DNA of 64,000 bases, taken from contig NZ_VJWA01000002.1 in NCBI RefSeq assembly GCF_007097155.1, positions 62,001-126,000 on the forward strand, written 5' to 3'. The notes beneath the pieces are model-generated. The model saw only the letters and a list, made by a program, of their open reading frames with translations, had not been told where the DNA came from and did not search any database. Made by a program: the position numbers and the translations under genes. This DNA is from Glacieibacterium frigidum (GTDB lineage Bacteria; Pseudomonadota; Alphaproteobacteria; Sphingomonadales; Sphingomonadaceae). Positions 8,886 to 17,180 of this stretch are shown here, in pieces (the stretch's first letter is position 1; each line of letters starts with the position of its first letter).

Positions 8886-9503
8886 ATGAAGCTGTATCAT
8901 TGCGCCGATGCCCGCTCGTTCCGTGCGCTGTGGACGCTCGAGGAGATGGGGCTGGCGTACGACCTCGCGCTGCTCCCCTTCCCGCCGCGCTTCCTGGCGC
9001 CCGAGTTTCTGGCGGAGAATCCGCTGGGGACGATCCCGCTGCTCGTTGACGGCGACGCGCGGCTGACCGAGTCGGCGGCGATCGCGCAGTACCTGTGCAC
9101 GAAGTACGGTCCGTCGCCGCTGGCGGTGGGAGTGGAGGAGCCAGACTATGGCGCGTGGCTCAACTGGCTGCACCACGGCGAGGCGACGCTGACCTTCCCG
9201 CAGACGATCGTGCTGCGCTACCGGGTGTTCGAGCCCAAGAAGGGCCTGCAGGTCGCCGCCGACGACTATGCGCACTGGTTCGCCAAGCGGACGCTGCTGG
9301 CGGACGCCGCGCTGGCGGACCGCGAGTGGCTGTGCGCGAGGCGGTTCACCGCAGCCGACATCTCGGTCGGCTATGCGCTGATGCTCGCTGAGACGCTGGG
9401 GCTGCACGACCGGCTGTCGGAGGGGCTGCGGACGTATTGGGCACGGCTCCAGGCGCGGCCGGGGTTTGCGGCCGCCAAGGCGGCGCAGCTCAAAGCGGCG
9501 TAG
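8886..9503 (+). CDS. Glutathione S-transferase family protein
   Basis: The 205-residue protein has an N-terminal thioredoxin-like domain (MKLYHCADARSFRALWTLEE, then NPLGTIPLLVDGDARLTESAAIAQYL, including the cis-Pro and the glutathione-binding Glu-Ser) and an all-helical C-terminal domain. The catalytic residue is probably the Ser or Cys of the CADARS segment, as in bacterial beta/theta-like classes. It would conjugate or reduce electrophiles using glutathione in the cytoplasm; the substrate is unknown. Its last 14 bp overlap the convergent DUF952 gene. Confidence 0.9.
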   Translation: MKLYHCADARSFRALWTLEEMGLAYDLALLPFPPRFLAPEFLAENPLGTIPLLVDGDARLTESAAIAQYLCTKYGPSPLAVGVEEPDYGAWLNWLHHGEATLTFPQTIVLRYRVFEPKKGLQVAADDYAHWFAKRTLLADAALADREWLCARRFTAADISVGYALMLAETLGLHDRLSEGLRTYWARLQARPGFAAAKAAQLKAA

Positions 9504-9789
9504 CGGCCACCACCTCGTCCAGCCTCAGCGCGCGGTACAGGTGCGGGAACAGCGCGCCGCCGCGCGACGGCTCCCAGCGCAGCGCCTCGCCTAGCGCTTG
9601 CGGGTCAAGAGCCACGCGCACGACCCCCGCCTCGCCGGCGAAATACTTGACGAAAGTGCCCTCGACCTGATCCGCAGTCGACATGTGGATATAGCCGTCG
9701 CGCAGGTCGTCCGGCGACCCGGCGAACTCACCCGACGCCTCGAACGCCGCCCACTCGACGGCACGCAGCAGCTTGAAGATATGAGCCAT
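9490..9789 (-). CDS. DUF952 domain protein
   Basis: The 99-residue protein matches DUF952 along its length: HIFKLLRAVEW, then DLRDGYIHMSTADQVEGTF and a C-terminal GGALFPHLYRAL. The conserved His residues (positions about 35 and 83) and a fold related to ADP-ribosyltransferases are family features, but no activity is established. The 3' end overlaps the convergent GST gene by 14 bp. Confidence 0.85.
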   Translation of the reverse strand: MAHIFKLLRAVEWAAFEASGEFAGSPDDLRDGYIHMSTADQVEGTFVKYFAGEAGVVRVALDPQALGEALRWEPSRGGALFPHLYRALRLDEVVAATPL

Positions 9790-9854
9790 CCGCGACGCTT
9801 ACGCGCGAGCGCACGGCCGTGCTAGCGTGGCTGCAAAAATGGGGAGACCGTCCG

Positions 9855-11360
9855 ATGCATCCGTCGATCCACGCCGCGAGCCAGCCCGAGGCGATCGCCA
9901 TCCGCATGGCGGGCAGCGGCGAGACGATGACTTACGCGGCCCTCGAGGCGCGCTCCAATCAGGTCGCGCACATGCTGCGTGCGCAGGGTCTGAGGCGCGG
10001 CGACACGATCGTCCTGTGGCTCGACAACTGCCCCGACTTCTTCGCGATCTGCTGGGGCGCCCAGCGCAGTGGCCTAGTCTATGTCGCGATGTCGACCAAG
10101 CTGGGGGCCGAGGAGGCGGCGTACATCGTCGCGGACTCGGGCGCCAAGGCGGTGTTCGCCGGCGCGCGCTTCGCCGGCCTCGCTGCCGCGCTGCCGGCCA
10201 CCGGGGGACAGTACGCGGTCGGCGGCGACATCCCCGGCTGGACATCCTTCGAGGCCGCCCTCGCCGCCCAGCCGACGACGCGCATCGCCGACGAATCGCC
10301 GGGTCGCGACATGCTGTACTCGAGCGGCACGACCGGGCGGTCCAAGGGCGTGCGCGGGCCGCTGCCCGAGGGGCCGATCGACGGGCCCGACGCGCTGCTC
10401 GGACTGGTCGGCGCGCTTTACGAGTTCAAGGCCGGCATGATCTATCTCAGCCCCGCGCCGCTCTATCACGCCGCGCCGCTACGCTACACGATGAGCGTCC
10501 ACCGCTTCGGCGGCGAGGTGATCGTCATGGAGAAGTTCGACCCCGAACATTATCTGGCGCTAGTCGAACGGCACCGCGCCACGCACAGCCAGCTGGTGCC
10601 GACGATGTTTGTGAAAATGCTCAAGCTTCCGGAAGCTGTCCGGACAAGATACGACGTGTCGAGCCTCGCCTGCGCGATCCACGCCGCCGCGCCCTGCCCC
10701 GTCGACGTCAAGCACGCGATGCTCGACTGGTGGGGCGACGTAGTCTTCGAATACTACTCGGCGACCGAGGGCGCAGGCTTCACCGCGATCAGCCCGCAGG
10801 AATGGCGCGCCCACCCGGGGTCGGTGGGCAAGTCGCTGCTCGGCGAGATCCGCGTGCTGGGCGACGACGACCGCGTGCTCGGACCAGGCGAGACCGGCCG
10901 CATCTACTTCGCCGGGGGCCCGGGCTTCACCTACCACAACGACCCCGACAAGACCGCCAGCGTCACCGGCACGCACGGCGCGACCTTCGGCGATATCGGC
11001 CACGTAGATGCCGACGGCTATCTCTACCTGACCGACCGCGCGAGCTACATGATCATCTCGGGCGGCGTGAACGTCTATCCGCAGGAGGCCGAGAACGTCC
11101 TGACTATGCACCCCGCGGTCGCCGACGTCGCGGTGTTCGGCGTGCCGCACGAGGAGCTTGGCGAGACGGTCAAAGCGGTGGTGCAGCCGCGCGACCCCGC
11201 CGCCGCCGGGCCTGAGCTCGAGGCCGAGCTGATCGCCTTCGCCCGCGCGCGGTTGAGCCACATCAAGTGCCCGACCTCGGTCGATTTCATGGACGAGCTG
11301 CCGCGCCACGACACGGGCAAGCTGTACAAGCGGCTGCTGAAGGATCGCTACTGGGCCTAG
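9855..11360 (+). CDS. Acyl-CoA synthetase (ANL superfamily)
   Basis: The 501-residue AMP-forming ligase activates a carboxylic acid to its CoA thioester through an acyl-adenylate. Diagnostic motifs are the P-loop YSSGTTGRSKGV, the adenylate-binding SATEG, GDIGHVDADGYLYLTDR with the ATP-ribose Asp, the hinge segment SGGVNVYPQEAE and the catalytic Lys in HDTGKLYKRLL. The substrate is not predictable. The ATG at 9855 follows a GGGGAG site at 8-nt spacing, so I excluded the 12 extra codons upstream. It is convergent with a carotenoid oxygenase gene and shares a 4-bp CTAG stop overlap. Confidence 0.92.
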   Translation: MHPSIHAASQPEAIAIRMAGSGETMTYAALEARSNQVAHMLRAQGLRRGDTIVLWLDNCPDFFAICWGAQRSGLVYVAMSTKLGAEEAAYIVADSGAKAVFAGARFAGLAAALPATGGQYAVGGDIPGWTSFEAALAAQPTTRIADESPGRDMLYSSGTTGRSKGVRGPLPEGPIDGPDALLGLVGALYEFKAGMIYLSPAPLYHAAPLRYTMSVHRFGGEVIVMEKFDPEHYLALVERHRATHSQLVPTMFVKMLKLPEAVRTRYDVSSLACAIHAAAPCPVDVKHAMLDWWGDVVFEYYSATEGAGFTAISPQEWRAHPGSVGKSLLGEIRVLGDDDRVLGPGETGRIYFAGGPGFTYHNDPDKTASVTGTHGATFGDIGHVDADGYLYLTDRASYMIISGGVNVYPQEAENVLTMHPAVADVAVFGVPHEELGETVKAVVQPRDPAAAGPELEAELIAFARARLSHIKCPTSVDFMDELPRHDTGKLYKRLLKDRYWA

Positions 11361-12784
11361 GCGCTCACGAAGTTGCCGTGGAAGCCATAGGGCAGCGCGA
11401 CATTGGCACGCCACGTCACCAGCGGTCCACGCGCGACGTTCGCAGCGTCGAGGACGTGCAGCTCGGTGGCGCGGGCGTCGAGGTTGATCGTCGTGCCGAC
11501 CAGCCAGCGGTCGTGCGGCACGAACTCCTCGACGAGCTGGCGCGCGCCGAAGTCGTAAGCGTCGTCGCGCTCCTTCGCCCAGTCCCACACGCCGACGGCA
11601 TGCGCGAACGGCGCGCCCTTGATGTAGCCGCCGACATGTACGGTGCGGGTCCGCGGCAGCCCGGCCTGGCGCGGGTCGCAGCGCGGAAACTCGGCCATGA
11701 TACCCGACGATGTCAGCGTCGCACGGCCGCCGGGGTGGAGCGCGATCATCGTCAGCGCCGGGTGCGGCGTGTCGATATGCACGCCCGCGACCATGGCGCG
11801 CGCCGCCGTGCTGCCGAACGACGGATCGGCCTCCAGACACCCGTCGAAGCGGATCGTGCCGTCGGCCTCCTCCCACGCATCGCCGAGATGGAAGAAGGCG
11901 AAGGCCGGCAGCTCGAAGATGCGGCTGCGCGTCAGGTCGGCCTTGTCGATCACCATGACCTGCGTGCCGCGCTCGGGCCGCCACGTCAGGCTGTCGACGT
12001 ACGGCAGGCCCATGCGGTCCTGCAGCCAGGGTTGCAGGACGATCACCAGATGCCGCGCGGTCGCCGTGAAATCGTGCATGTAGCTGGCACGCGGCAGCGG
12101 CACGATCTGCGACGCCTCCAGCGCGCCGCTCGCCGACAGCCGCCAGACCAGCGCCGAACGCCCCGACAGGCCGAGGTTCCAGATCCGCCCGTCGGGTTCA
12201 ATGCGCGGATGCGCGAGAAAGGGCATGTGCTTCAGCTCGGGGCTGAAGCTCTTCTGGCCGAGCGTCGCGAGGGTGCGCGGATCGACCTCGGTCGCCGACC
12301 CCGCCTCCCACAGCGCGAGGAGCTTGCCGCCCGCCATCATGACGCTGGTATTGGCGGCGTTGGTGTCGTCCGAACTGCTCACCGGTACGTCGGGTCCCGC
12401 GGGCGTGCCGAAGCCGGGGACGACCATCGCGCCGCGCGCCTCCTCCAGCCGCCGCTTGGGGGTGTCGACGAAGCGCGCGGCCAGCCGCGCATCGCCGTCG
12501 TCGATCTCCCACGCGCGGATCATGCCGTCGCCGTCGAACCAGTGGCCGCTCGCGCTTCCGCCGCGGCGGAAGCGCGCCGGGCCGTTGCGGTACAGCGTGC
12601 CCTTCAGCGCGGCGGGGGCGCGCCCATGTACCCGGCGCAGGCGGCGGGTCGCGATGTCGCCGGGCACATCGGCGAGCGCGAGGCGCCAGTCGGCGGGGCC
12701 GCTGCCGGCACGCAGCGCCTCTGGGATGGCGAGCGCCGCGGTGGCGAGCCCGGCGTGCGACAGGAAGGTGCGGCGGTTGAGCAT
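11357..12784 (-). CDS. Carotenoid oxygenase family protein with Tat-like signal
   Basis: The 475-residue protein belongs to the carotenoid cleavage dioxygenase/RPE65 family of non-haem Fe(II) beta-propellers that cleave C=C double bonds. The iron-ligand His motifs can be recognised: KHMPFLAHPR, YMHDFTATARH, FFHLGDAWE and the terminal YGFHGNF. It starts with a twin-arginine-like signal, MLNRRTFLSHAG followed by a hydrophobic Ala-rich stretch, which is unusual because most of this family is cytoplasmic. The signal suggests a folded, metal-loaded periplasmic enzyme. The DUF2141 gene lies 11 bp upstream on the same strand. Confidence 0.9.
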   Translation of the reverse strand: MLNRRTFLSHAGLATAALAIPEALRAGSGPADWRLALADVPGDIATRRLRRVHGRAPAALKGTLYRNGPARFRRGGSASGHWFDGDGMIRAWEIDDGDARLAARFVDTPKRRLEEARGAMVVPGFGTPAGPDVPVSSSDDTNAANTSVMMAGGKLLALWEAGSATEVDPRTLATLGQKSFSPELKHMPFLAHPRIEPDGRIWNLGLSGRSALVWRLSASGALEASQIVPLPRASYMHDFTATARHLVIVLQPWLQDRMGLPYVDSLTWRPERGTQVMVIDKADLTRSRIFELPAFAFFHLGDAWEEADGTIRFDGCLEADPSFGSTAARAMVAGVHIDTPHPALTMIALHPGGRATLTSSGIMAEFPRCDPRQAGLPRTRTVHVGGYIKGAPFAHAVGVWDWAKERDDAYDFGARQLVEEFVPHDRWLVGTTINLDARATELHVLDAANVARGPLVTWRANVALPYGFHGNFVSA

Positions 12785-12795
12785 GGTGCGCGCTC

Positions 12796-13209
12796 CTAGC
12801 GGATCTTGATCGCGTGACGCGGGGTCGCGGCGTCGAAGTCGAACGCCGCCGCCGTCCATTTGGCAGGCCCCATGTCGCCGACCGCGTCGTTAGAGAAGGC
12901 AAAGGGCTCGAGCGGGATGCCGAACGGGTTGGTCCCCATCTTGCCGTCGCCGTCGATGTCGTGGAACGCCTTCACCGCATAGCGGCCCGGCGGCAGGTCG
13001 GCGACGATCTCGACCGAAGTGCCGGCGACCGCCACCATCTGGCTGACCAGGGGCTTGCCGCCGCGGTCGAACGCTTCCTCGCTGTCGTACACCGACATCA
13101 GGATCGCACCCTTTGGCGTCTCGATCCCCGTGAACGCGAAGGTCAGCGGCGCGGCGGCGGCGGGGGCGGCGCAGGCAAGGATGGCGGCGGCGGCGAGCAG
13201 GCGAAACAT
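12796..13209 (-). CDS. Secreted DUF2141 protein
   Basis: The 137-residue protein has a signal peptide (MFRLLAAAAILACAAPAAA) and a DUF2141 domain with the typical phrases GAILMSVYDSEEAFDRGG, DLPPGRYAVKAFHDIDGDGKMGTN and FGIPLEPFAFSNDA. DUF2141 proteins are small periplasmic or exported beta-sandwich proteins that often sit next to carotenoid-related genes in sphingomonads, consistent with the carotenoid oxygenase immediately downstream. Function is unknown. I chose the ATG that yields the signal peptide. Confidence 0.88.
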   Translation of the reverse strand: MFRLLAAAAILACAAPAAAAPLTFAFTGIETPKGAILMSVYDSEEAFDRGGKPLVSQMVAVAGTSVEIVADLPPGRYAVKAFHDIDGDGKMGTNPFGIPLEPFAFSNDAVGDMGPAKWTAAAFDFDAATPRHAIKIR

Positions 13210-13295
13210 GGGACGAAGCTCCTGTGACGGTGTGGCTGGGTTGCCGACCTCCTTGTCGCCGGGCAAAGCTTGGCCGTCGCCGGGGGATGCGTGGA

Positions 13296-14099
13296 ATGGC
13301 CGGTTCGCTGCGTGAAGTGACGGGCGATGCAGTTGGCGCTTCGCCAGTTGCACGGGGCCGGCCGAGCGCGCGGCGCGGCTTGGTCATCGCCACCGTCGCA
13401 GGCGGCTTCATGGCGCTGATCGGCGCGCTGGGGTCGGGCCAGGTGCCGCTGCTGCCGCGCCTCGCCTATTGGCTGGCGGTGATGTGGAGCGGCGCGGCGC
13501 TCGGCCACGGCGTGTCGGTCGGGATGCGCAACTGGGGCCGGCTGCAGGCGTGGCCGCTGGTCGAGGGGGCGCTGATCGCACTCGTCATCGCGCTGCCGCT
13601 GACGACGATCGTGATCGTCGCCAACCATCTGGCGTTCGGCGGCGGCTTTCCGTCACCGGCGGGCATGGCGGGGGCGTTCCTGACCGTCTTGTTGATCAGC
13701 GGGCTGATCACGGCGCTCAACTACACGACGACGCCCCCGGTGGTGCCGCTGCCCAGCGCCCAGGCCGAAGCGCCGCCCCCGCCGCCGCGCTTCCTCGACC
13801 GCCTGCCGCTGCGCCTCCGCCACGCCCGGCTGCTCGCGATCGAAGCCGAGGACCATTATCTCCGCGTCCATACCGATGCGGGGTCGGACCTCGTGCTGCT
13901 GCGCATGGTCGATGCGATCGCCGAGCTCGACGGGCTGGCCGGCGCCCGCACGCACCGGTCGTGGTGGGTCGCGCGCGACGCCGTCGTAAGCGTCGACAGC
14001 GGCGGCGGGCGGACGACGCTGACGCTGGCGGGCGGCCTCGCGGTGCCGGTCAGCCGCGGGGCACGACCCGAGCTGGCGGCGCAGGGCTGGTTCGCCTGA
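13296..14099 (+). CDS. Membrane-anchored LytTR regulator (second copy)
   Basis: The 267-residue protein has about four hydrophobic helices followed by a Pro-rich linker (EAPPPPPRFLDRLP) and a C-terminal LytTR domain (LLAIEAEDHYLRVHTDAG, THRSWWVARDAVV, VPVSRGARPEL). It has the same architecture as the regulator at 3602 but low sequence similarity. A second possible ATG lies 9 bp upstream; I prefer 13296 because GGGGGA is about 8 nt before it. It is divergent from the DUF2141/carotenoid oxygenase pair, which makes that pair a plausible target. Confidence 0.83.
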   Translation: MAGSLREVTGDAVGASPVARGRPSARRGLVIATVAGGFMALIGALGSGQVPLLPRLAYWLAVMWSGAALGHGVSVGMRNWGRLQAWPLVEGALIALVIALPLTTIVIVANHLAFGGGFPSPAGMAGAFLTVLLISGLITALNYTTTPPVVPLPSAQAEAPPPPPRFLDRLPLRLRHARLLAIEAEDHYLRVHTDAGSDLVLLRMVDAIAELDGLAGARTHRSWWVARDAVVSVDSGGGRTTLTLAGGLAVPVSRGARPELAAQGWFA

Positions 14100-14113
14100 C
14101 GCGTAGTCCCTAG

Positions 14114-14974
14114 ATGGCGGCGATGAGAATCGTCGCGCTTGCCCTGCTCCTCGCCGCCTCCCCCGTCGCCGCCGAACCCGCGATCTGGGTGGTGCGCGAC
14201 GCCGATACCGAGATCACGCTGTTCGGCACGCTGCACGAGCTGCCGACCGGGATCGACTGGCTGACCCCGCGCATCGCGGCGCGCGTCGATGCCGCCGACA
14301 CTCTTGTTCTCGAGACGGTGATCCCCGAGGACCGCGACGCGATCGGCACGCTGGTGACGACGCTCGGCTATTCGCCCAAGCTGCCGCCGCTCGCCAAGCG
14401 CATCGCGCCGCGCCTGCAGGCTCCGCTCGCGGCGGTGCTGCGCGATACGCGGCTGCAGCCCGCAGCGCTCGACGGGATGGAGACCTGGCTCGCGGCGGTA
14501 ACGCTGGGCGATGCCGTGCTCGCCAAGCTCGGGCTGGACGAAACCAACGGCGTCGAGGCGGTGCTGACCGCGCGGGTGCGGGCGGCACGCAAGCCGGTGA
14601 CGGGGCTCGAGACCCCGGCAGAGCAGCTCGGCTATTTCGACACGCTGCCGGAGACCGACCAGCGCGCGCTGCTCGATGCGACCGTCGCCGACACCGCGAC
14701 CGCGGCGGCCGACACCAACCGCCTGATCGCCTCCTGGACCAGCGGCAACACGCAGGTCATCGCCGACGGCTTCCGCGACTCGCTGCGCGCCACGCCGCGT
14801 CTCGCGCAGGTGCTGCTCGTCGATCGGAACGCGCGCTGGGCGACGTGGATCGCGGCGCGGCTGGCGCAGCCGGGCAAGGTGTTCGTCGCAGTCGGTGCGG
14901 CGCACCTCGCGGGGACCGACTCGGTGCAGGCAAAGCTCGCGGCGCAGGGCATCACGGCCGAACGGCTGCGCTGA
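14114..14974 (+). CDS. TraB/GumN family protein
   Basis: The 286-residue protein has a signal peptide (MRIVALALLLAASPVAA) and the TraB/GumN family motifs: WVVRDADTEITLFGTLHELP near the N-terminus, LVLETVIP, VTGLETPAEQLGYFD, and VFVAVGAAHLAGTDSV near the end. The conserved GTLH and GAAHL His residues are thought to bind metal in the related Tiki-type proteases, so an exported metalloprotease is possible but not shown. The second in-frame ATG (14123) would also give a good signal peptide. Its 3' end overlaps the convergent hydrolase by 23 bp. Confidence 0.88.
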   Translation: MAAMRIVALALLLAASPVAAEPAIWVVRDADTEITLFGTLHELPTGIDWLTPRIAARVDAADTLVLETVIPEDRDAIGTLVTTLGYSPKLPPLAKRIAPRLQAPLAAVLRDTRLQPAALDGMETWLAAVTLGDAVLAKLGLDETNGVEAVLTARVRAARKPVTGLETPAEQLGYFDTLPETDQRALLDATVADTATAAADTNRLIASWTSGNTQVIADGFRDSLRATPRLAQVLLVDRNARWATWIAARLAQPGKVFVAVGAAHLAGTDSVQAKLAAQGITAERLR

Positions 14975-15581
14975 CCCCGCTGCACGGCCAGGGCGCCGCG
15001 TCGCGCAACGCGGCGGCACGAGCAAAGCGCGGATCCGGCCCGGCGGCGATCAGGTCGTCGAGCAGGGCCTGGCCGAACGGCCATGCACCGAGCTGCGACG
15101 CGGCATTGATATGGCCCAGCGCGCCCGCCTCCACGAGGCTCGCGCCCCATTGCTCGGCTAAGCAGCGCGAGCGGGCGGGCGTCGCATAGGGGTCGTTGCT
15201 GCTCGCCACGACAACGCTGCGAAACGGCAGTGCGGTGCGCGGAATGGGAGCGAAGCGCGCCAGCGCCTCGGGCACGCCGACCCGCTCGACGTCGCATGGC
15301 GCGACCAGCAGCGCGCCCGCGACGCGCGTCGTATCCGCCACCGCCGCCCAGTGTGCGACGGCGATGCAGCCGAGGCTGTGCGCCGCGATGACGACGGTCC
15401 CCGCCGCTGCCTCGACCGCGGCTGCGATGGCCCCCACCCACGCACCGGGTTCGGGGTCGTGCCAGCTGTGCTGGACGACGCGGGTGCAGTCATCGCGCGC
15501 CCATTCCCAATGCGTCTGCCAGTGGTCGGGTCCCGACCCGTTGTAGCCGGGGATGACGAGGACGCGCGGATGGTCGGACAT
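14952..15581 (-). CDS. RBBP9/YdeN family serine hydrolase
   Basis: The 209-residue alpha/beta hydrolase starts RVLVIPGYNGSGPDHWQTHWE, the signature of the RBBP9/YdeN family. The nucleophile Ser is in AAHSLGC, the acid Asp in SSNDPYATP, and the catalytic His in GHINAASQLG. It would be a small cytoplasmic esterase or peptidase of unknown substrate. The ATG at 15581 was chosen because the family's first beta-strand begins directly after it. The C-terminus runs 23 bp into the convergent TraB gene. Confidence 0.88.
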   Translation of the reverse strand: MSDHPRVLVIPGYNGSGPDHWQTHWEWARDDCTRVVQHSWHDPEPGAWVGAIAAAVEAAAGTVVIAAHSLGCIAVAHWAAVADTTRVAGALLVAPCDVERVGVPEALARFAPIPRTALPFRSVVVASSNDPYATPARSRCLAEQWGASLVEAGALGHINAASQLGAWPFGQALLDDLIAAGPDPRFARAAALRDAAPWPCSGVSAAVRP

Positions 15582-15603
15582 CGTCGGCACCTTCGCGAGA
15601 AAA

Positions 15604-15633
15604 GGCGGGCAGGGGCCGCGCAGGCCCCCGCCC
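15604..15633. other. GC-rich inverted repeat upstream of the RBBP9-like gene
   Basis: GGGGCC at 15612-15617 pairs with GGCCCC at 15623-15628 around a 5-nt loop, and GGGC/GCCC extends the stem past one mismatch. It lies in the 346-bp gap between the hydrolase start (15581) and rplY (15928). No gene ends here and no T-run follows on either strand, so it is not a standard terminator. It could be a leader hairpin of the leftward hydrolase mRNA. Apart from this hairpin and the rplY promoter I see nothing else in the gap. Confidence 0.35.
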
Positions 15634-15839
15634 AGTCTCGTCAAGCGGGGGGAGACGCTGCTGGCCGCTTGCAGGATGCTTTTACCCCATCAGTGCAGTG
15701 GGAGTTCGGCGAGAAAAACTTTGGCGGGGTCGAATCGATCTTGCCGGAACAATCAGGTCCGCGGCACGCGCGCGGTCCGCATGGCCGGTCTCCCTATCGT
15801 GTGATGATGAGGTGCACGTCAGGCCGTTTCAAGCCTGGC

Positions 15840-15868
15840 TTGCCATCGGCGGCACATCCCCCTATAGG
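15840..15868 (+). promoter_or_regulatory. Candidate sigma-70 promoter of rplY-pth
   Basis: TTGCCA at 15840-15845 and TATAGG at 15863-15868 are separated by exactly 17 bp, about 60 bp upstream of the rplY start. This is the only good housekeeping-type promoter in the gap and points at the ribosomal gene. The predicted transcription start is near 15875. Confidence 0.55.
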
Positions 15869-15927
15869 CCGCCCTCCCCGCGCCCGCATCCCTGGAGGCG
15901 CGCGGTGGTCAACTTTAGGAGCATCCC

Positions 15928-16584
15928 ATGAGCGAAGCGATGAAACTCGCTGCCGGGTTGCGCGAACGGGCAGGCAAGGGAGCCTCTCGTGCCGTGCGAC
16001 TGACCGGACGCGTACCCGCCGTGATCTACGGCGACAAGCAGGCCCCGGTGACGATCCACGTCCCCGAGAAGGAGCTGACCAAGCTTCTTCACACCGGCCA
16101 TTTCATGAATTCGGTGGTCGAGCTCGAGCTCGACGGCGCAACGCACCGCACGCTGCCGCGTGACGTGCAGTTCCACGTCGTCAGCGACCGGCCGATCCAT
16201 GTCGACTTCCTGCGCCTTGCCATCGGCGGCACCATCGCCGTGCAGGTGCCCGTGCACTTCACCGACGAGGACCAGTCGCCGGGCATGAAGCGCGGCGGTA
16301 CGCTCAACATCGTGCGTCACGAAGTTGAGCTCAACTGCCCGTCGGATGCGATCCCCGATCAGCTGAACTTCTCGCTGGCCGGCCTCGACATCGGCGATTC
16401 GATCCACATCTCGGCAATCACGCTGCCCGAGAAGGTGACGCCGGTGATCACCGATCGCGATTTCACCATCGCGACAGTCGTCGCCCCGTCGGCGCTGCAG
16501 AGCGCGGACGCCGCCGCCGACGAAGAGACCGCTGCGGCTGCCGCCGCCGAGTCGGCTGCCGAGGCCGAAGCCAAGTCCGAGTAA
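15928..16584 (+). CDS. rplY: 50S ribosomal protein L25/general stress protein Ctc
   Basis: The 218-residue protein is the long (CTC/TL5) form of L25, which binds 5S rRNA. The N-terminal L25 domain ([31 protein letters not shown], about residues 1-95) is followed by the C-terminal TL5 domain ([18 protein letters not shown]..., about 100-190) and an acidic Ala/Glu-rich tail. The ribosome binding site AGGAG lies 7 nt before the ATG. It forms an operon with pth, 20 bp downstream, an arrangement widely conserved in bacteria and consistent with shared translation functions. Confidence 0.97.
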   Translation: MSEAMKLAAGLRERAGKGASRAVRLTGRVPAVIYGDKQAPVTIHVPEKELTKLLHTGHFMNSVVELELDGATHRTLPRDVQFHVVSDRPIHVDFLRLAIGGTIAVQVPVHFTDEDQSPGMKRGGTLNIVRHEVELNCPSDAIPDQLNFSLAGLDIGDSIHISAITLPEKVTPVITDRDFTIATVVAPSALQSADAAADEETAAAAAAESAAEAEAKSE

Positions 16585-16604
16585 CGGCATTCCCGGGGCC
16601 GGCG

Positions 16605-17180
16605 ATGCAGATCTTCGCCGGCCTCGGCAATCCGGGGGCAAGCTACGCCCTCCACCGTCACAACATCGGCTTCATGGCGGTCGATACGATCGCCGAAATG
16701 CACCGCTTCGACAAATGGCGCCTGCGTTTCCAGGGGCTGGTCGCCGAAGGGCAGATCGGCGGCGAAAAGCTGCTGCTGCTCAAGCCCGCGACCTGGATGA
16801 ACGACAGCGGCCGCTCGGTCGGCGAGGCGCTGCGCTTCTACAAGCTCGGGCCCGACGCCCTGACCGTCTTCTACGATGAACTCGACCTCGCGCCGAACAA
16901 GGTGCGGGTGAAGACCGGCGGTGGTGCGGCGGGCCATAACGGCATCCGCTCGATCGACGCGCACGTCGGCGTCGACTATCGCCGGGTCCGCCTCGGCATC
17001 GGCCACCCCGGACACCGCGATCGCGTTACCGGCCATGTTCTCGGCAATTTCGCGAAGGCCGAGATGGACCCGCTCGCCGATATGCTCGGCGCGGTCGCGG
17101 CCGAGGTGTCGTGGCTGGCGGCGGGCGACGACGCGCGCTTCATGAATGAAGTCGCGCGCCGCCTCGCGCCCGCCGACTAG
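16605..17180 (+). CDS. pth: Peptidyl-tRNA hydrolase
   Basis: The 191-residue enzyme cleaves peptidyl-tRNAs released from stalled ribosomes. It shows the family motifs FAGLGNPGASYALHRHNIGFMAVD (with the catalytic His in HNIGF), LLLKPATWMNDSGRSV, VFYDELDL and GGGAAGHNGIRSI. Length and order match E. coli Pth. It follows rplY at 20 bp in the same operon. Its TAG stop shares a CTAG with the convergent TPR gene. Confidence 0.97.
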   Translation: MQIFAGLGNPGASYALHRHNIGFMAVDTIAEMHRFDKWRLRFQGLVAEGQIGGEKLLLLKPATWMNDSGRSVGEALRFYKLGPDALTVFYDELDLAPNKVRVKTGGGAAGHNGIRSIDAHVGVDYRRVRLGIGHPGHRDRVTGHVLGNFAKAEMDPLADMLGAVAAEVSWLAAGDDARFMNEVARRLAPAD

